Positions 10,778 to 22,227 of a DNA stretch of 23,493 nucleotides are shown in pieces. The translations under genes were made by a program, and so were the position numbers. Each line of letters opens with the position of its first letter. Position 1 is the first letter of the stretch. Origin of the DNA: Saccoglossus kowalevskii (Eukaryota > Hemichordata > Enteropneusta > Harrimaniidae); contig NW_003129684.1 of NCBI RefSeq assembly GCF_000003605.2, positions 1-23,493 on the forward strand, in the 5' to 3' direction. The notes below the pieces were generated by a model. The model was not told where the DNA came from. It saw only the letters and a list, made by a program, of their open reading frames with translations, and made no database searches.

Positions 10778-11665
10778 ATTCAATGAGTGTTGTCTAAACA
10801 TGTGTTGGCTATGATCTTGTCAGGTGTAATCTATGACTGTTGTCTGAACATGTGTTGGCTGTGATCTTGTCAGGTGTAATCTATAAGTGTTGTCTGAACA
10901 TGTGTTGGCTATTATCTTGTCAGGTGTAATTTATATGTGTTGTCTGAACATGTGTTGGCTGTAATCTTGTCAGGTGTAATCTATAAGTGTTGTCTGAACA
11001 TGTGTTGGCTATGATCTTGTCAGGTGTAATCTATGAGTGCTGTCTGAACATGTGTTGGCTATGATCTTGTCAGGTGTAATCTATGAGTGCTGTCTGAACA
11101 TGTGTTGGCTATGATCTTGTCAGGTGTAATCTATGAATGCTGTCTGAACATGTGTTGGCTATGATCTTGTCAGGTGTAATCTGTGAATGCTGTCTGAACA
11201 TGTGTTGGCTATGATCTTGTCATGAGTATTCTATGAGTGCTGTCTGAACATGTGTTGGCTATGATCTTGTCAGGTGTAATCTATGAGTGCTGTCTGAACA
11301 TGTGCTGGCTATGATCTTGTCAGGTGTAATCTATGACTGCTGTCTGAACATGTGTTGGCTATGATCTTGTCAGGTCTAATCCTATAAGTGTTGTCTGAAC
11401 ATGTGTTGGCTGTAATCTTGTCAGGTGTAATCTATAAGTGTTGTCTGAACATGTGTTGGCTATGATCTTGTCAGGTGTATTCAATGAGTGTTGTCTAAAC
11501 ATGTGTTGGCTATGATCTTGTCAGGTGTAATCTATGAGTGTTGTCTGAACATGTGCTGGCTATGATCTTGTCAGGTGTAATCTATGAGTGTTGTCTGAAC
11601 ATGTGTTGGCTATGATCTTGTCAGGTGTAATCTATGAGTGCTGTCTGAACATGTGTTGGCTATGA

Positions 11666-12379
11666 TCTTGTCAGGTGTAATCTATGAGTGCTGTCTGAAC
11701 ATGTGTTGGCTATGATCTTGTCAGGTGTAATCTATGAGTGCTGTCTGAACATGTGTTGGCTATGATCTTGTCAGGTGTAATCTGTGAGTGCTGTCTGAAC
11801 ATGTGTTGGCTATGATCTTGTCAGGAGTATTCTATGAGTGCTGTCTGAACATGTGTTGGCTATGATCTTGTCAGGTGTAATCTATGAGTGCTGTCTGAAC
11901 ATGTGCTGGCTATGATCTTGTCAGGTGTAATCTATGAGTGCTGTCTGAACATGTGTTGGCTATGATCTTGTCAGGTGTATTCTATGAGTGCTGTCTGAAC
12001 ATGTGTTGGCTATGATCTTGTCAGGTGTAATCTATGAGTGCTGTCTGAACATGTGTTGGCTATGATCTTGTCAGGTGTAATCTATGAGTGCTGTCTGAAC
12101 ATGTGTTGGCTATGATTTTGTCAGGTGTAATCTATGAGTGCTGTCTGAACATGTGTTGGCTATGATCTTGTCAGGTGTAATCTATAAGTGTTGTCTGAAC
12201 ATGTGTTGGCTATGATCTTGTCAGGGGTATTCTATGAGTGCTGTCTGAACATGTGTTGGCTATGATCTTGTCAGGTGTAATCTATGAGTGTTGTCTGAAC
12301 ATGTGTTGGTTATGATCTTGTCAGGTGTAATCTATGAGTGTTGTCTGAACATGTGTTGGCTATGATCTTGTCAGGTGTA
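11666..12379 (+). repeat. Long duplicated segment D, copy 2
   Basis: The partner of 8514-9227, with one difference in 714 bp. Its right end passes into an ATTCAATGAG marker unit at 12379, whereas the other copy passes into an AATCTATGAG unit, marking the breakpoint of the duplication at a unit boundary. Confidence 0.85.
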
Positions 12380-12596
12380 TTCAATGAGTGTTGTCTAAAC
12401 ATGTGTTGGCTATGATCTTGTCAGGTGTAATCTATGAGTGTTGTCTGAACATGTGCTGGCTATGATCTTGTCAGGTGTATTCTATGAGTGTTGTCTTAAA
12501 CATGTGTTGGCTATGATCTTGTCAGGTGTAATCTATGAGCGCTGTCTGAACATGTGTTGGCTATGATCTTGTCAGGTGTAATCTATGAGTGTTGTC

Positions 12597-12645
12597 TGAA
12601 CATGTGTTGGCTATGATCTGTCAGGTGTATCTATGAGTGTTGTCT
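12597..12645 (+). repeat. Small indel island
   Basis: GATCTGTC and GTGTATCTATG show two one-base deletions within a single unit, the same types as seen at 7630-7800. A one-base insertion (GTCTTAAAC) lies about 100 bp upstream. Probably sequence-quality related. Confidence 0.55.
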
Positions 12646-12877
12646 GAACATGTGTTGGCTATGATCTTGTCAGCTGTAATCTATGAGTGTTGTCTGAACA
12701 TGTGTTGGCTATGATTTTGTCAGGTGTAATCTATGAGTGCTGTCTGAACATGTGTTGGCTATGATCTTGTCAGGTGTAATCTATAAGTGTTGTCTGAACA
12801 TGTGTTGGCTATGATCTTGTCAGGGGTATTCTATGAGTGCTGTCTGAACATGTGTTGGCTATGATCTTGTCAGGTGT

Positions 12878-13377
12878 AATCTATGAGTGTTGTGTGAACA
12901 TGTGTTGGCTATGATCTTGTCAGGTGTAATTTGTAAGTGTTGTCTGAACATGTGTTGGCTGTGATCTTGTCAGGTGTAATCTATAAGTGTTGTCTGAACA
13001 TGTGTTGGCTATGATCTTGTCAGGTGTAATTTATAAGTGTTGTCTGAACATGTGTTGGCTGTGATCTTGTCAGGTGTAATCTATAAGTGTTGTCTGAACA
13101 TGTGTTGGCTATGATCTTGTCAGGTGTAATCTATGAGTGCTGTCTGAACATGTGTTGGCTATGATCTTGTCAGGTGTATTCTATGAGTGCTGTCTGAACA
13201 TGTGTTGGCTATGATCTTGTCAGGTGTAATCTATGAGTGCTGTCTGAACATGTGCTGGCTATGATCTTGTCAGGTGTAATCTATGAGTGCTGTCTGAACA
13301 TGTGTTGGCTATGATCTTGTCAGGTGTATTCTATGAGTGCTGTCTGAACATGTGTTGGCTATGATCTTGTCAGGTGT
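12878..13377 (+). repeat. TGTGTGAAC cassette, copy with its own changes
   Basis: A unit carrying TGTGTGAAC (C to G at unit position 17) is followed by two AATTTATAAG-type/AATCTATAAG pairs and then a run of AATCTATGAG and ATTCTATGAG units. The first AATTTATAAG unit is altered to AATTTGTAAG here. The next copy starts exactly 1000 bp later at 13878. Other TGTGTGAAC units start at 6133, 18629, 20327, 22428 and 23428. Confidence 0.8.
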
Positions 13378-13877
13378 ATTCTATGAGTGCTGTCTGAACA
13401 TGTGTTGGCTATGATCTTGTCAGGTGTAATCTATGAGTGCTGTCTGAACATGTGTTGGCTATGATCTTGTCAGGTGTAATCTATGAGTGCTGTCTGAACA
13501 TGTGTTGGCTATGATCTTGTCAGGTGTATTCTATGAGTGCTGTCTGAACATGTGTTGGCTATGATCTTGTCAGGTGTAATCTATGAGTGTTGTCTGAACA
13601 TGTGTTGGCTATGATCTTGTCAGGTGTAATCTATGAGTGTTGTCTGAACATGTGTTGGCTATGATCTTGTCAGGTGTAATCTATGAGTGCTGTCTGAACA
13701 TGTGCTGGCTATGATCTTGTCAGGTGTAATCTATGAGTGCTGTCTGAACATGTGCTGGCTATGATCTTGTCAGGTGTATTCAATGAGTGTTGTCTAAACA
13801 TGTGTTGGCTATGATCTTGTCAGGTGTAATCTATGAGTGTTGTCTGAACATGTGTTGGCTATGATCTTGTCAGGTGT

Positions 13878-14427
13878 AATCTATGAGTGTTGTGTGAACA
13901 TGTGTTGGCTATGATCTTGTCAGGTGTAATTTATAAGTGTTGTCTGAACATGTGTTGGCTGTGATCTTGTCAGGTGTAATCTATAAGTGTTGTCTGAACA
14001 TGTGTTGGCTATGATCTTGTCAGGTGTAATTTATAAGTGTTGTCTGAACATGTGTTGGCTGTGATCTTGTCAGGTGTAATCTATAAGTGTTGTCTGAACA
14101 TGTGTTGGCTATGATCTTGTCAGGTGTAATCTATGAGTGCTGTCTGAACATGTGTTGGCTATGATCTTGTCAGGTGTATTCTATGAGTGCTGTCTGAACA
14201 TGTGTTGGCTATGATCTTGTCAGGTGTAATCTATGAGTGCTGTCTGAACATGTGCTGGCTATGATCTTGTCAGGTGTAATCTATGAGTGCTGTCTGAACA
14301 TGTGTTGGCTATGATCTTGTCAGGTGTATTCTATGAGTGCTGTCTGAACATGTGTTGGCTATGATCTTGTCAGGTGTAATCTATGAGTGCTGTCTGAACA
14401 TGTGTTGGCTATGATCTTGTCAGGTGT
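13878..14427 (+). repeat. TGTGTGAAC cassette, copy matching 20327-20876
   Basis: Eleven units (550 bp) match 20327-20876 with one difference (ACATGTG here, ACATATG there). The unit after it (14428) starts as an AATCTATGAG/C13 type but ends GCTATTATCT, so it is a chimera joining this cassette to a K-M-K cassette. Confidence 0.82.
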
Positions 14428-15719
14428 AATCTATGAGTGCTGTCTGAACATGTGTTGGCTATTATCTTGTCAGGTGTAATTTATATGTGTTGTCTGAACA
14501 TGTGTTGGCTGTAATCTTGTCAGGTGTAATCTATAAGTGTTGTCTGAACATGTGTTGGCTATGATCTTGTCAGGTGTATTCTATGAGTGCTGTCTGAACA
14601 TGTGTTGGCTATGATCTTGTCAGGTGTATTCTATGAGTGCTGTCTGAACATGTGCTGGCTATGATCTTGTCAGGTGTATTCTATGAGTGTTGTCTGAACA
14701 TGTGTTGGCTATGATCTTGTCAGGTGTAATTTATAAGTGTTGTCTGAACATGTGTTGGCTATGATCTTGTCAGGTGTATTCTATGAGTGCTGTCTGAACA
14801 TGTGCTGGCTATGATCTTGTCAGGTGTAATCTATGAGTGCTGTCTGAACATGTGTTGGCTATGATCTTTTCAGGTGTAATCTATGAGTGCTGTCTGAACA
14901 TGTGTTGGCTATGATCTTGTCAGGTGTATTCTATGAGTGCTGTCTGAACATGTGTTGGCTATGGTCTTGTCAGATGTAATCTACGAGTGCTGTCTGAACA
15001 TGTGCTGGCTATGATCTTGTCAGGTGTAATCTATGAGTGTTGTCTGAACATGTGTTGGCTATGATCTTGTCAGGTGTAATCTATGAGTGCTGTCTGAACA
15101 TGTGTTGGCTATGATCTTGTCAGGTGTAATCTATAAGTGCTGTCTGAACATGTGTTGGCTATGATCTTGTCAGGTGTAATCTATGAGTGCTGTCTGAACA
15201 TGTGTTGGCTATGATCTTGTCAGGTGTAATCTATGAGTGCTGTCTGAACATGTGTTGGCTATGATCTTTTCAGGTGTAATCTATAAGTGTTGTCTGAACA
15301 TGTGTTGGCTATGATCTTGTCAGGTGTAATTTATGAGTGTTGTCTGAACATGTGTTGGCTATGATCTTGTCAGGTGTAATCTATGAGTGCTGTCTGAACA
15401 TGTGCTGGCTATGATCTTGTCAGGTGTAATCTATGAGTGCTGTCTGAACATGTGTTGGCTATGATCTTGTCAGGTGTAATCTATGAGTGCTGTCTGAACA
15501 TGTGTTGGCTATGATCTTGTCAGGTGTAATCTATGAGTGCTGTCTGAACATGTGTTGGCTATGATCTTGTGAGGTGTAATCTATGAGTGCTGTCTGAACA
15601 TGTGTTGACTATGATCTTGTCAGGTGTATTCTATGAGTGTTGTCTGAACATGTGTTGGCTATGATCTTGTCAGGTGTATTCTATGAGCGCTGTCTGAACA
15701 TGTGTTGGCTATGATCTTG

Positions 15720-15930
15720 TCAAGGTGTAATCTATGAGTGCCTGTCTGAACATGTGTTGCTATGATCTTGTCAGGTGTAATCTATGAGTGCTGTCTGAAC
15801 ATGTGCTGGCTATGATCTTGTCAGGTGTAATCTATGAGTGTTGTCTGAACATGTGTTGGCTATGATCTTGTCAGGTGTATTCTATGAGTGCTGTCTGAAC
15901 ATGTGCTGGCTATGATCTTGTCAGGTGTAT
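15720..15930 (+). repeat. Small indel island
   Basis: CAAGGTGT (+1), GCCTGTCTG (+1) and GTTGCTATG (-1) occur within about 45 bp, and GTGTATCTATG (-1) follows near 15925. The units around them are otherwise canonical. The phase before and after is the same. Likely base-calling or polishing noise, less likely local mutation. Confidence 0.55.
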
Positions 15931-16905
15931 CTATGAGTGCTGTCTGAACATGTGTTGGCTATGATCTTGTCAGGTGTAATCTATGAGCGCTGTCTGAACA
16001 TGTGTTGGCTATGATCTTGTCAGGTGTAATCTATGAGTGCTGTCTGAACATGTGTTGGCTATGATCTTGTCAGGTGTAATCTATGAGTGTTGTCTGAACA
16101 TGTGTTGGCTATGGTCTTGTCAGGTGTATTCTATGAGTGCTGTCTGAACATGTGCTGGCTATGATCTTGTCAGGTGTAATCTATGAGTGTTGTCTGAACA
16201 TGTGTTGGCTATGATCTTGTCAGGTGTATTCTATGAGTGCTGTCTGAACATGTGCTGGCTATGATCTTGTCAGGTGTAATCTATGAGTGCTGTCTGAACA
16301 TGTGTTGGCTATGATCTTGTCAGGTGTATTCTATGAGTGCTGTCTGAACATGTGTTGGCTATGATCTTGTCAGGTGTAATCTATGAGTGCTGTCTGAACA
16401 TGTGCTGGCTATGATTTTGTCAGGTGTAATCTATGAGTGCTGTCTGAACATGTGCTGGCTATGATCTTGTCAGGTGTAATCTATGAGTGCTGTCTGAACA
16501 TGTGTTGGCTGTGATCTTGTCAGGTGTAATCTATGAGTGTTGTCTGAACATGTGTTGGCTATGATCTTGTCAGGTGTAATCTATGAGTGTTGTCTGAACA
16601 TGTGCTGGCTATGATCTTGTCAGGTGTAATCTATGAGTGCTGTCTGAACATGTGCTGGCTATGATCTTGTCAGGTGTATTCAATGAGTGTTGTCTAAACA
16701 TGTGTTGGCTATGATCTTGTCAGGTGTAATCTATGAGTGTTGTCTGAACATGTGCTGGCTATGATCTTGTCAGGTGTATTCAATGAGTGTTGTCTAAACA
16801 TGTGTTGGCTATGATCTTGTCAGGTGTAATCTATGAGTGCTGTCTGAACATGTGCTGGCTATGATCTTGTCAGGTGTAATCTATGAGTGCTGTCTGAACA
16901 TGTGC

Positions 16906-17678
16906 TGGCTATGATCTTGTCAGGTGTATTCTATGAGTGCTGTCTGAACATGTGCTGGCTATGATCTTGTCAGGTGTAATCTTTGAGTGCTGTCTGAACA
17001 TGTGCTGGCTATGATCTTGTCAGGTGTAATCTATAAGTGTTGTCTGAACATGTGTTGGCTATGATCTTGTCAGGGGTAATCTATGAGTGCTGTCTGAACA
17101 TGTGTTGGCTATGATCTTGTCAGGTGTAATCTATGAGTGCTGTCTGAACATGTGTTGGCTATGATCTTGTCAGGTGTAATCTATGAGTGCTGTCTGAACA
17201 TGTGTTGGCTATGATCTTGTCAGGTGTAATCTATGAGTGCTGTCTGAACATGTGTTGGCTATGATCTTGTCAGGTGTAATCTATGAGTGCTGTCTGAACA
17301 TGTGTTGGCTATGATCTTGTCAGGTGTAATCTGTGAGTGCTGTCTGAACATGTGTTGGCTATGATCTTGTCAGGTGTATTCTATGAGTGTTGTCTGAACA
17401 TGTGTTGGCTGTGATCTTGTCAGGTGTAATCTATGAGTGTTGTCTGAACATGTGTTGGCTATGATCTTGTCAGGTGTAATTTATAAGTGTTGTCTGAACA
17501 TGTGTTGGCTGTGATCTTGTCAGGTGTAATCTATAAGTGTTGTCTGAACATGTGTTGGCTATTATCTTGTCAGGTGTAATTTATATGTGTTGTCTGAACA
17601 TGTGTTGGCTGTAATCTTGTCAGGTGTAATCTATAAGTGTTGTCTGAACATGTGTTGGCTATGATCTTGTCAGGTGTA
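16906..17678 (+). repeat. Long duplicate of 3359-4131, including a 7-unit cassette
   Basis: The segment is 773 bp with one mismatch to a segment 13,547 bp upstream. It includes the only two AATCTTTGAG units in the window (3431 and 16978) and the cassette at 17328-17677 with GCTATTATCT at 17558. Sharing of a private variant shows recent copying over long distance rather than independent mutation. Confidence 0.88.
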
Positions 17679-17978
17679 ATCTATGAGTGCTGTCTGAACA
17701 TGTGTTGGCTATGATCTTGTCAGGTGTAATCTATGAGTGCTGTCTGAACATGTGTTGGCTATGATCTTGTCAGGTGTAATCTATGAGTGCTGTCTGAACA
17801 TGTGTTGGCTATGATCTTGTCAGGTGTAATCTGTGAGTGCTGTCTGAACATGTGTTGGCTATGATCTTGTCAGGAGTATTCTATGAGTGCTGTCTGAACA
17901 TGTGTTGGCTATGATCTTGTCAGGTGTAATCTATGAGTGCTGTCTGAACATGTGTTGTGCTATGATCTTGTCAGGTGT

Positions 17979-18278
17979 AATCTGTGAGTGCTGTCTGAAC
18001 ATGTGTTGGCTATGATCTTGTCAGGTGTATTCTATGAGTGTTGTCTGAACATGTGTTGGCTATGATCTTGTCAGGTGTAATTTATAAGTGTTGTCTGAAC
18101 ATGTGTTGGCTATGATCTTGTCAGGTGTAATCTATAAGTGTTGTCTGAACATGTGTTGGCTATTATCTTGTCAGGTGTAATTTATATGTGTTGTCTGAAC
18201 ATGTGTTGGCTGTAATCTTGTCAGGTGTAATCTATAAGTGTTGTCTGAACATGTGTTGGCTATGATCTTGTCAGGTGT
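17979..18278 (+). repeat. Six-unit shortened K-M-K cassette
   Basis: The order is AATCTGTGAG, ATTCTATGAG, AATTTATAAG, AATCTATAAG with GCTATTATCT (18159), AATTTATATG with GCTGTAATCT, AATCTATAAG. The third unit of the full cassette is missing and the GCTGTG endings of the second and fourth units have reverted to GCTATG. Confidence 0.8.
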
Positions 18279-19028
18279 ATTCTATGAGTGCTGTCTGAAC
18301 ATGTGTTGGCTATGATCTTGTCAGGAGTATTCTATGAGTGCTGTCTGAACATGTGTTGGCTATGATCTTGTCAGGTGTAATCTATGAGTGCTGTCTGAAC
18401 ATGTGTTGGCTATGATCTTGTCAGGTGTATTCAATGAGTGTTGTCTAAACATGTGTTGGCTATGATCTTGTCAGGTGTAATCTATGAGTGTTGTCTGAAC
18501 ATGTGCTGGCTATGATCTTGTCAGGTGTGTTCAATGAGTGTTGTCTAAACATGTGTTGGCTATGATCTTGTCAGGTGTAATCTATGAGCGCTGTCTGAAC
18601 ATGTGTTGGCTATGATCTTGTCAGGTGTAATCTATGAGTGTTGTGTGAACATGTGTTGGCTATGATCTTGTCAGGTGTAATTTATAAGTGTTGTCTGAAC
18701 ATGTGTTGGCTGTGATCTTGTCAGGTGTAATCTATAAGTGTTGTCTGAACATGTGTTGGCTATGATCTTGTCAGGTGTAATCTATGAGTGCTGTCTGAAC
18801 ATGTGTTGGCTATGATCTTGTCAGGTGTAATCTATGAGTGCTGTCTGAACATGTGTTGGCTATGATCTTGTCAGGTGTAATCTATGAGTGCTGTCTGAAC
18901 ATGTGTTGGCTATGATCTTGTCAGGTGTAATCTATGAGTGCTGTCTGAACATGTGTTGGCTATGATCTTGTCAGGTGTAATCTATGAGTGCTGTCTGAAC
19001 ATGTGTTGGCTATGATCTTGTCAGGTGT

Positions 19029-19328
19029 AATCTGTGAGTGCTGTCTGAACATGTGTTGGCTATGATCTTGTCAGGTGTATTCTATGAGTGTTGTCTGAAC
19101 ATGTGTTGGCTGTGATCTTGTCAGGTGTAATTTATAAGTGTTGTCTGAACATGTGTTGGCTGTGATCTTGTCAGGTGTAATCTATAAGTGTTGTCTGAAC
19201 ATGTGTTGGCTATTATCTTGTCAGGTGTAATTTATATGTGTTGTCTGAACATGTGTTGGCTGTAATCTTGTCAGGTGTAATCTATAAGTGTTGTCTGAAC
19301 ATGTGTTGGCTATGATCTTGTCAGGTGT
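19029..19328 (+). repeat. Six-unit shortened K-M-K cassette
   Basis: As in the full cassette, but the AATCTATGAG unit between the two GCTGTG units is missing, a clean one-unit (50-bp) deletion relative to 21878-22227. GCTATTATCT lies at 19209. A further K-M-K core without the leading units lies at 19729-19878. Confidence 0.8.
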
Positions 19329-20128
19329 ATTCTATGAGTGCTGTCTGAACATGTGTTGGCTATGATCTTGTCAGGAGTATTCTATGAGTGCTGTCTGAAC
19401 ATGTGTTGGCTATGATCTTGTCAGGTGTAATCTATGAGTGCTGTCTGAACATGTGCTGGCTATGATCTTGTCAGGTGTAATCTATGAGTGCTGTCTGAAC
19501 ATGTGTTGGCTATGATCTTGTCAGGTGTATTCTATGAGTGCTGTCTGAACATGTGTTGGCTATGATCTTGTCAGGTGTAATCTATGAGTGCTGTCTGAAC
19601 ATGTGTTGGCTATGATCTTGTCAGGTGTAATCTATGAGTGCTGTCTGAACATGTGTTGGCTATGATTTTGTCAGGTGTAATCTATGAGTGCTGTCTGAAC
19701 ATGTGTTGGCTATGATCTTGTCAGGTGTAATCTATAAGTGTTGTCTGAACATGTGTTGGCTATTATCTTGTCAGGTGTAATTTATATGTGTTGTCTGAAC
19801 ATGTGTTGGCTGTAATCTTGTCAGGTGTAATCTATAAGTGTTGTCTGAACATGTGTTGGCTATGATCTTGTCAGGTGTATTCTATGAGTGCTGTCTGAAC
19901 ATGTGTTGGCTATGATCTTGTCAGGAGTATTCTATGAGTGCTGTCTGAACATGTGTTGGCTATGATCTTGTCAGGTGTAATCTATGAGTGTTGTCTGAAC
20001 ATGTGTTGGCTATGATCTTGTCAGGTGTAATCTATGAGTGCTGTCTGAACATGTGCTGGCTATGATCTTGTCAGGTGTAATCTATGAGTGCTGTCTGAAC
20101 ATGTGCTGGCTATGATCTTGTCAGGTGT

Positions 20129-21026
20129 ATTCAATGAGTGTTGTCTAAACATGTGTTGGCTATGATCTTGTCAGGTGTAATCTATGAGTGTTGTCTGAAC
20201 ATGTGCTGGCTATGATCTTGTCAGGTGTATTCAATGAGTGTTGTCTAAACGTGTTGGCTATGATCTTGTCAGGTGTAATCTATGAGCGCTGTCTGAACAT
20301 GTGTTGGCTATGATCTTGTCAGGTGTAATCTATGAGTGTTGTGTGAACATGTGTTGGCTATGATCTTGTCAGGTGTAATTTATAAGTGTTGTCTGAACAT
20401 GTGTTGGCTGTGATCTTGTCAGGTGTAATCTATAAGTGTTGTCTGAACATGTGTTGGCTATGATCTTGTCAGGTGTAATTTATAAGTGTTGTCTGAACAT
20501 GTGTTGGCTGTGATCTTGTCAGGTGTAATCTATAAGTGTTGTCTGAACATGTGTTGGCTATGATCTTGTCAGGTGTAATCTATGAGTGCTGTCTGAACAT
20601 GTGTTGGCTATGATCTTGTCAGGTGTATTCTATGAGTGCTGTCTGAACATATGTTGGCTATGATCTTGTCAGGTGTAATCTATGAGTGCTGTCTGAACAT
20701 GTGCTGGCTATGATCTTGTCAGGTGTAATCTATGAGTGCTGTCTGAACATGTGTTGGCTATGATCTTGTCAGGTGTATTCTATGAGTGCTGTCTGAACAT
20801 GTGTTGGCTATGATCTTGTCAGGTGTAATCTATGAGTGCTGTCTGAACATGTGTTGGCTATGATCTTGTCAGGTGTAATCTATGAGTGCTGTCTGAACAT
20901 GTGCTGGCTATGATTTTGTCAGGTGTAATCTATGAGTGCTGTCTGAACATGTGCTGGCTATGATCTTGTCAGGTGTAATCTATGAGTGCTGTCTGAACAT
21001 GTGTTGGCTATGATCTTGTCAGGTGT
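20129..21026 (+). repeat. 1-kb higher-order repeat, central-right variant copy
   Basis: The block starts with the same marker order as at 22228: ATTCAATGAG unit (20129), T13/C28 unit (20179), second marker unit (20229, lacking 2 bp in TAAACGTGTTGG), AGCGCT unit (20285-20290) and a TGTGTGAAC unit (20327). It then has the alternating AATTTATAAG/AATCTATAAG units. One extra unit is present near 20827 relative to 22878-22928. Two units are missing at its right end, where it passes into block C order at 21027 (GCTATAATCT). A private G to A change makes ACATATGTTG near 20651. Confidence 0.75.
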
Positions 21027-21513
21027 AATCTATGAGTGTTGTCTGAACATGTGTTGGCTATAATCTTGTCAGGTGTAATTTATAAGTGTTGTCTGAACAT
21101 GTGTTGGCTATGATCTTGTCAGGTGTATTCTATGAGTGCTGTCTGAACATGTGCTGGCTATGATCTTGTCAGGTGTAATCTATGAGTGTTGTCTGAACAT
21201 GTGTTGGCTATGATCTTGTCAGGTGTATTCTATGAGTGCTGTCTGAACATGTGTTGGCTATGATCTTGTCAGGTGTATTCTATGAGTGCTGTCTGAACAT
21301 GTGCTGGCTATGATCTTGTCAGGTGTATTCTATGAGTGTTGTCTGAACATGTGTTGGCTATGATCTTGTCAGGTGTAATTTATTAGTGTTGTCTGAACAT
21401 GTGTTGACTGTGATCTTGTCAGGTGTAATCTATAAGTGTTGTCTGAACATGTGTTGGCTATGATCTTGTCAGGTGTAATCTATGAGTGCTGTCTGAACAT
21501 GTGTTGGCTATGA

Positions 21514-21720
21514 TCTTGTCAGTGTATTCTATGAGTGCTGTCTAAACATGTGTTGGCTATGATCTTGTTCAGTGTAATCTATGAGTGCTTGTCTGAACAT
21601 GTGTTGGCTATGATCTTGTCAGGTGTAATCTATGAGTGTGGTGTGAACAGGGGTGGGCTCTGATCTTCTTCAGGTGTCATCTATGAGCGTGGTCTGAACC
21701 TGTGTTGACAGTGATCTTGT
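21514..21720 (+). repeat. Diverged and indel-rich island near the right side
   Basis: Changes include CAGTGTATT (-1), CTTGTTCAGTG, GCTTGTCTG (+1) and, in units 21627 and 21678, several substitutions toward G or C (GTGGTGTGAACAGGGGTGGG, CTTCTTCAGG, GAACCTG, TTGACAGTG). The first of these units still resembles the TGTGTGAAC subtype. After 21728 the array is clean again. It marks either an old patch or an assembly join. Confidence 0.65.
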
Positions 21721-21877
21721 CAGGTGTAATCTATAAGTGTTGTCTGAACATGTGTTGGCTATGATCTTGTCAGGTGTAATTTATAAGTGTTGTCTGAACA
21801 TGTGTTGGCTATGATCTTGTCAGGTGTAATCTATAAGTGCTGTCTGAACATGTGTTGGCTATGATCTTGTCAGGTGT

Positions 21878-22227
21878 AATCTGTGAGTGCTGTCTGAACA
21901 TGTGTTGGCTATGATCTTGTCAGGTGTATTCTATGAGTGTTGTCTGAACATGTGTTGGCTGTGATCTTGTCAGGTGTAATCTATGAGTGTTGTCTGAACA
22001 TGTGTTGGCTATGATCTTGTCAGGTGTAATTTATAAGTGTTGTCTGAACATGTGTTGGCTGTGATCTTGTCAGGTGTAATCTATAAGTGTTGTCTGAACA
22101 TGTGTTGGCTATTATCTTGTCAGGTGTAATTTATATGTGTTGTCTGAACATGTGTTGGCTGTAATCTTGTCAGGTGTAATCTATAAGTGTTGTCTGAACA
22201 TGTGTTGGCTATGATCTTGTCAGGTGT
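21878..22227 (+). repeat. 7-unit cassette K-M-K, right copy
   Basis: It has the full seven-unit order with GCTATTATCT at 22108, directly followed by the 1000-bp block at 22228. The same junction, cassette then ATTCAATGAG unit, occurs at 4131, so the composite was duplicated as a whole. Confidence 0.85.
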
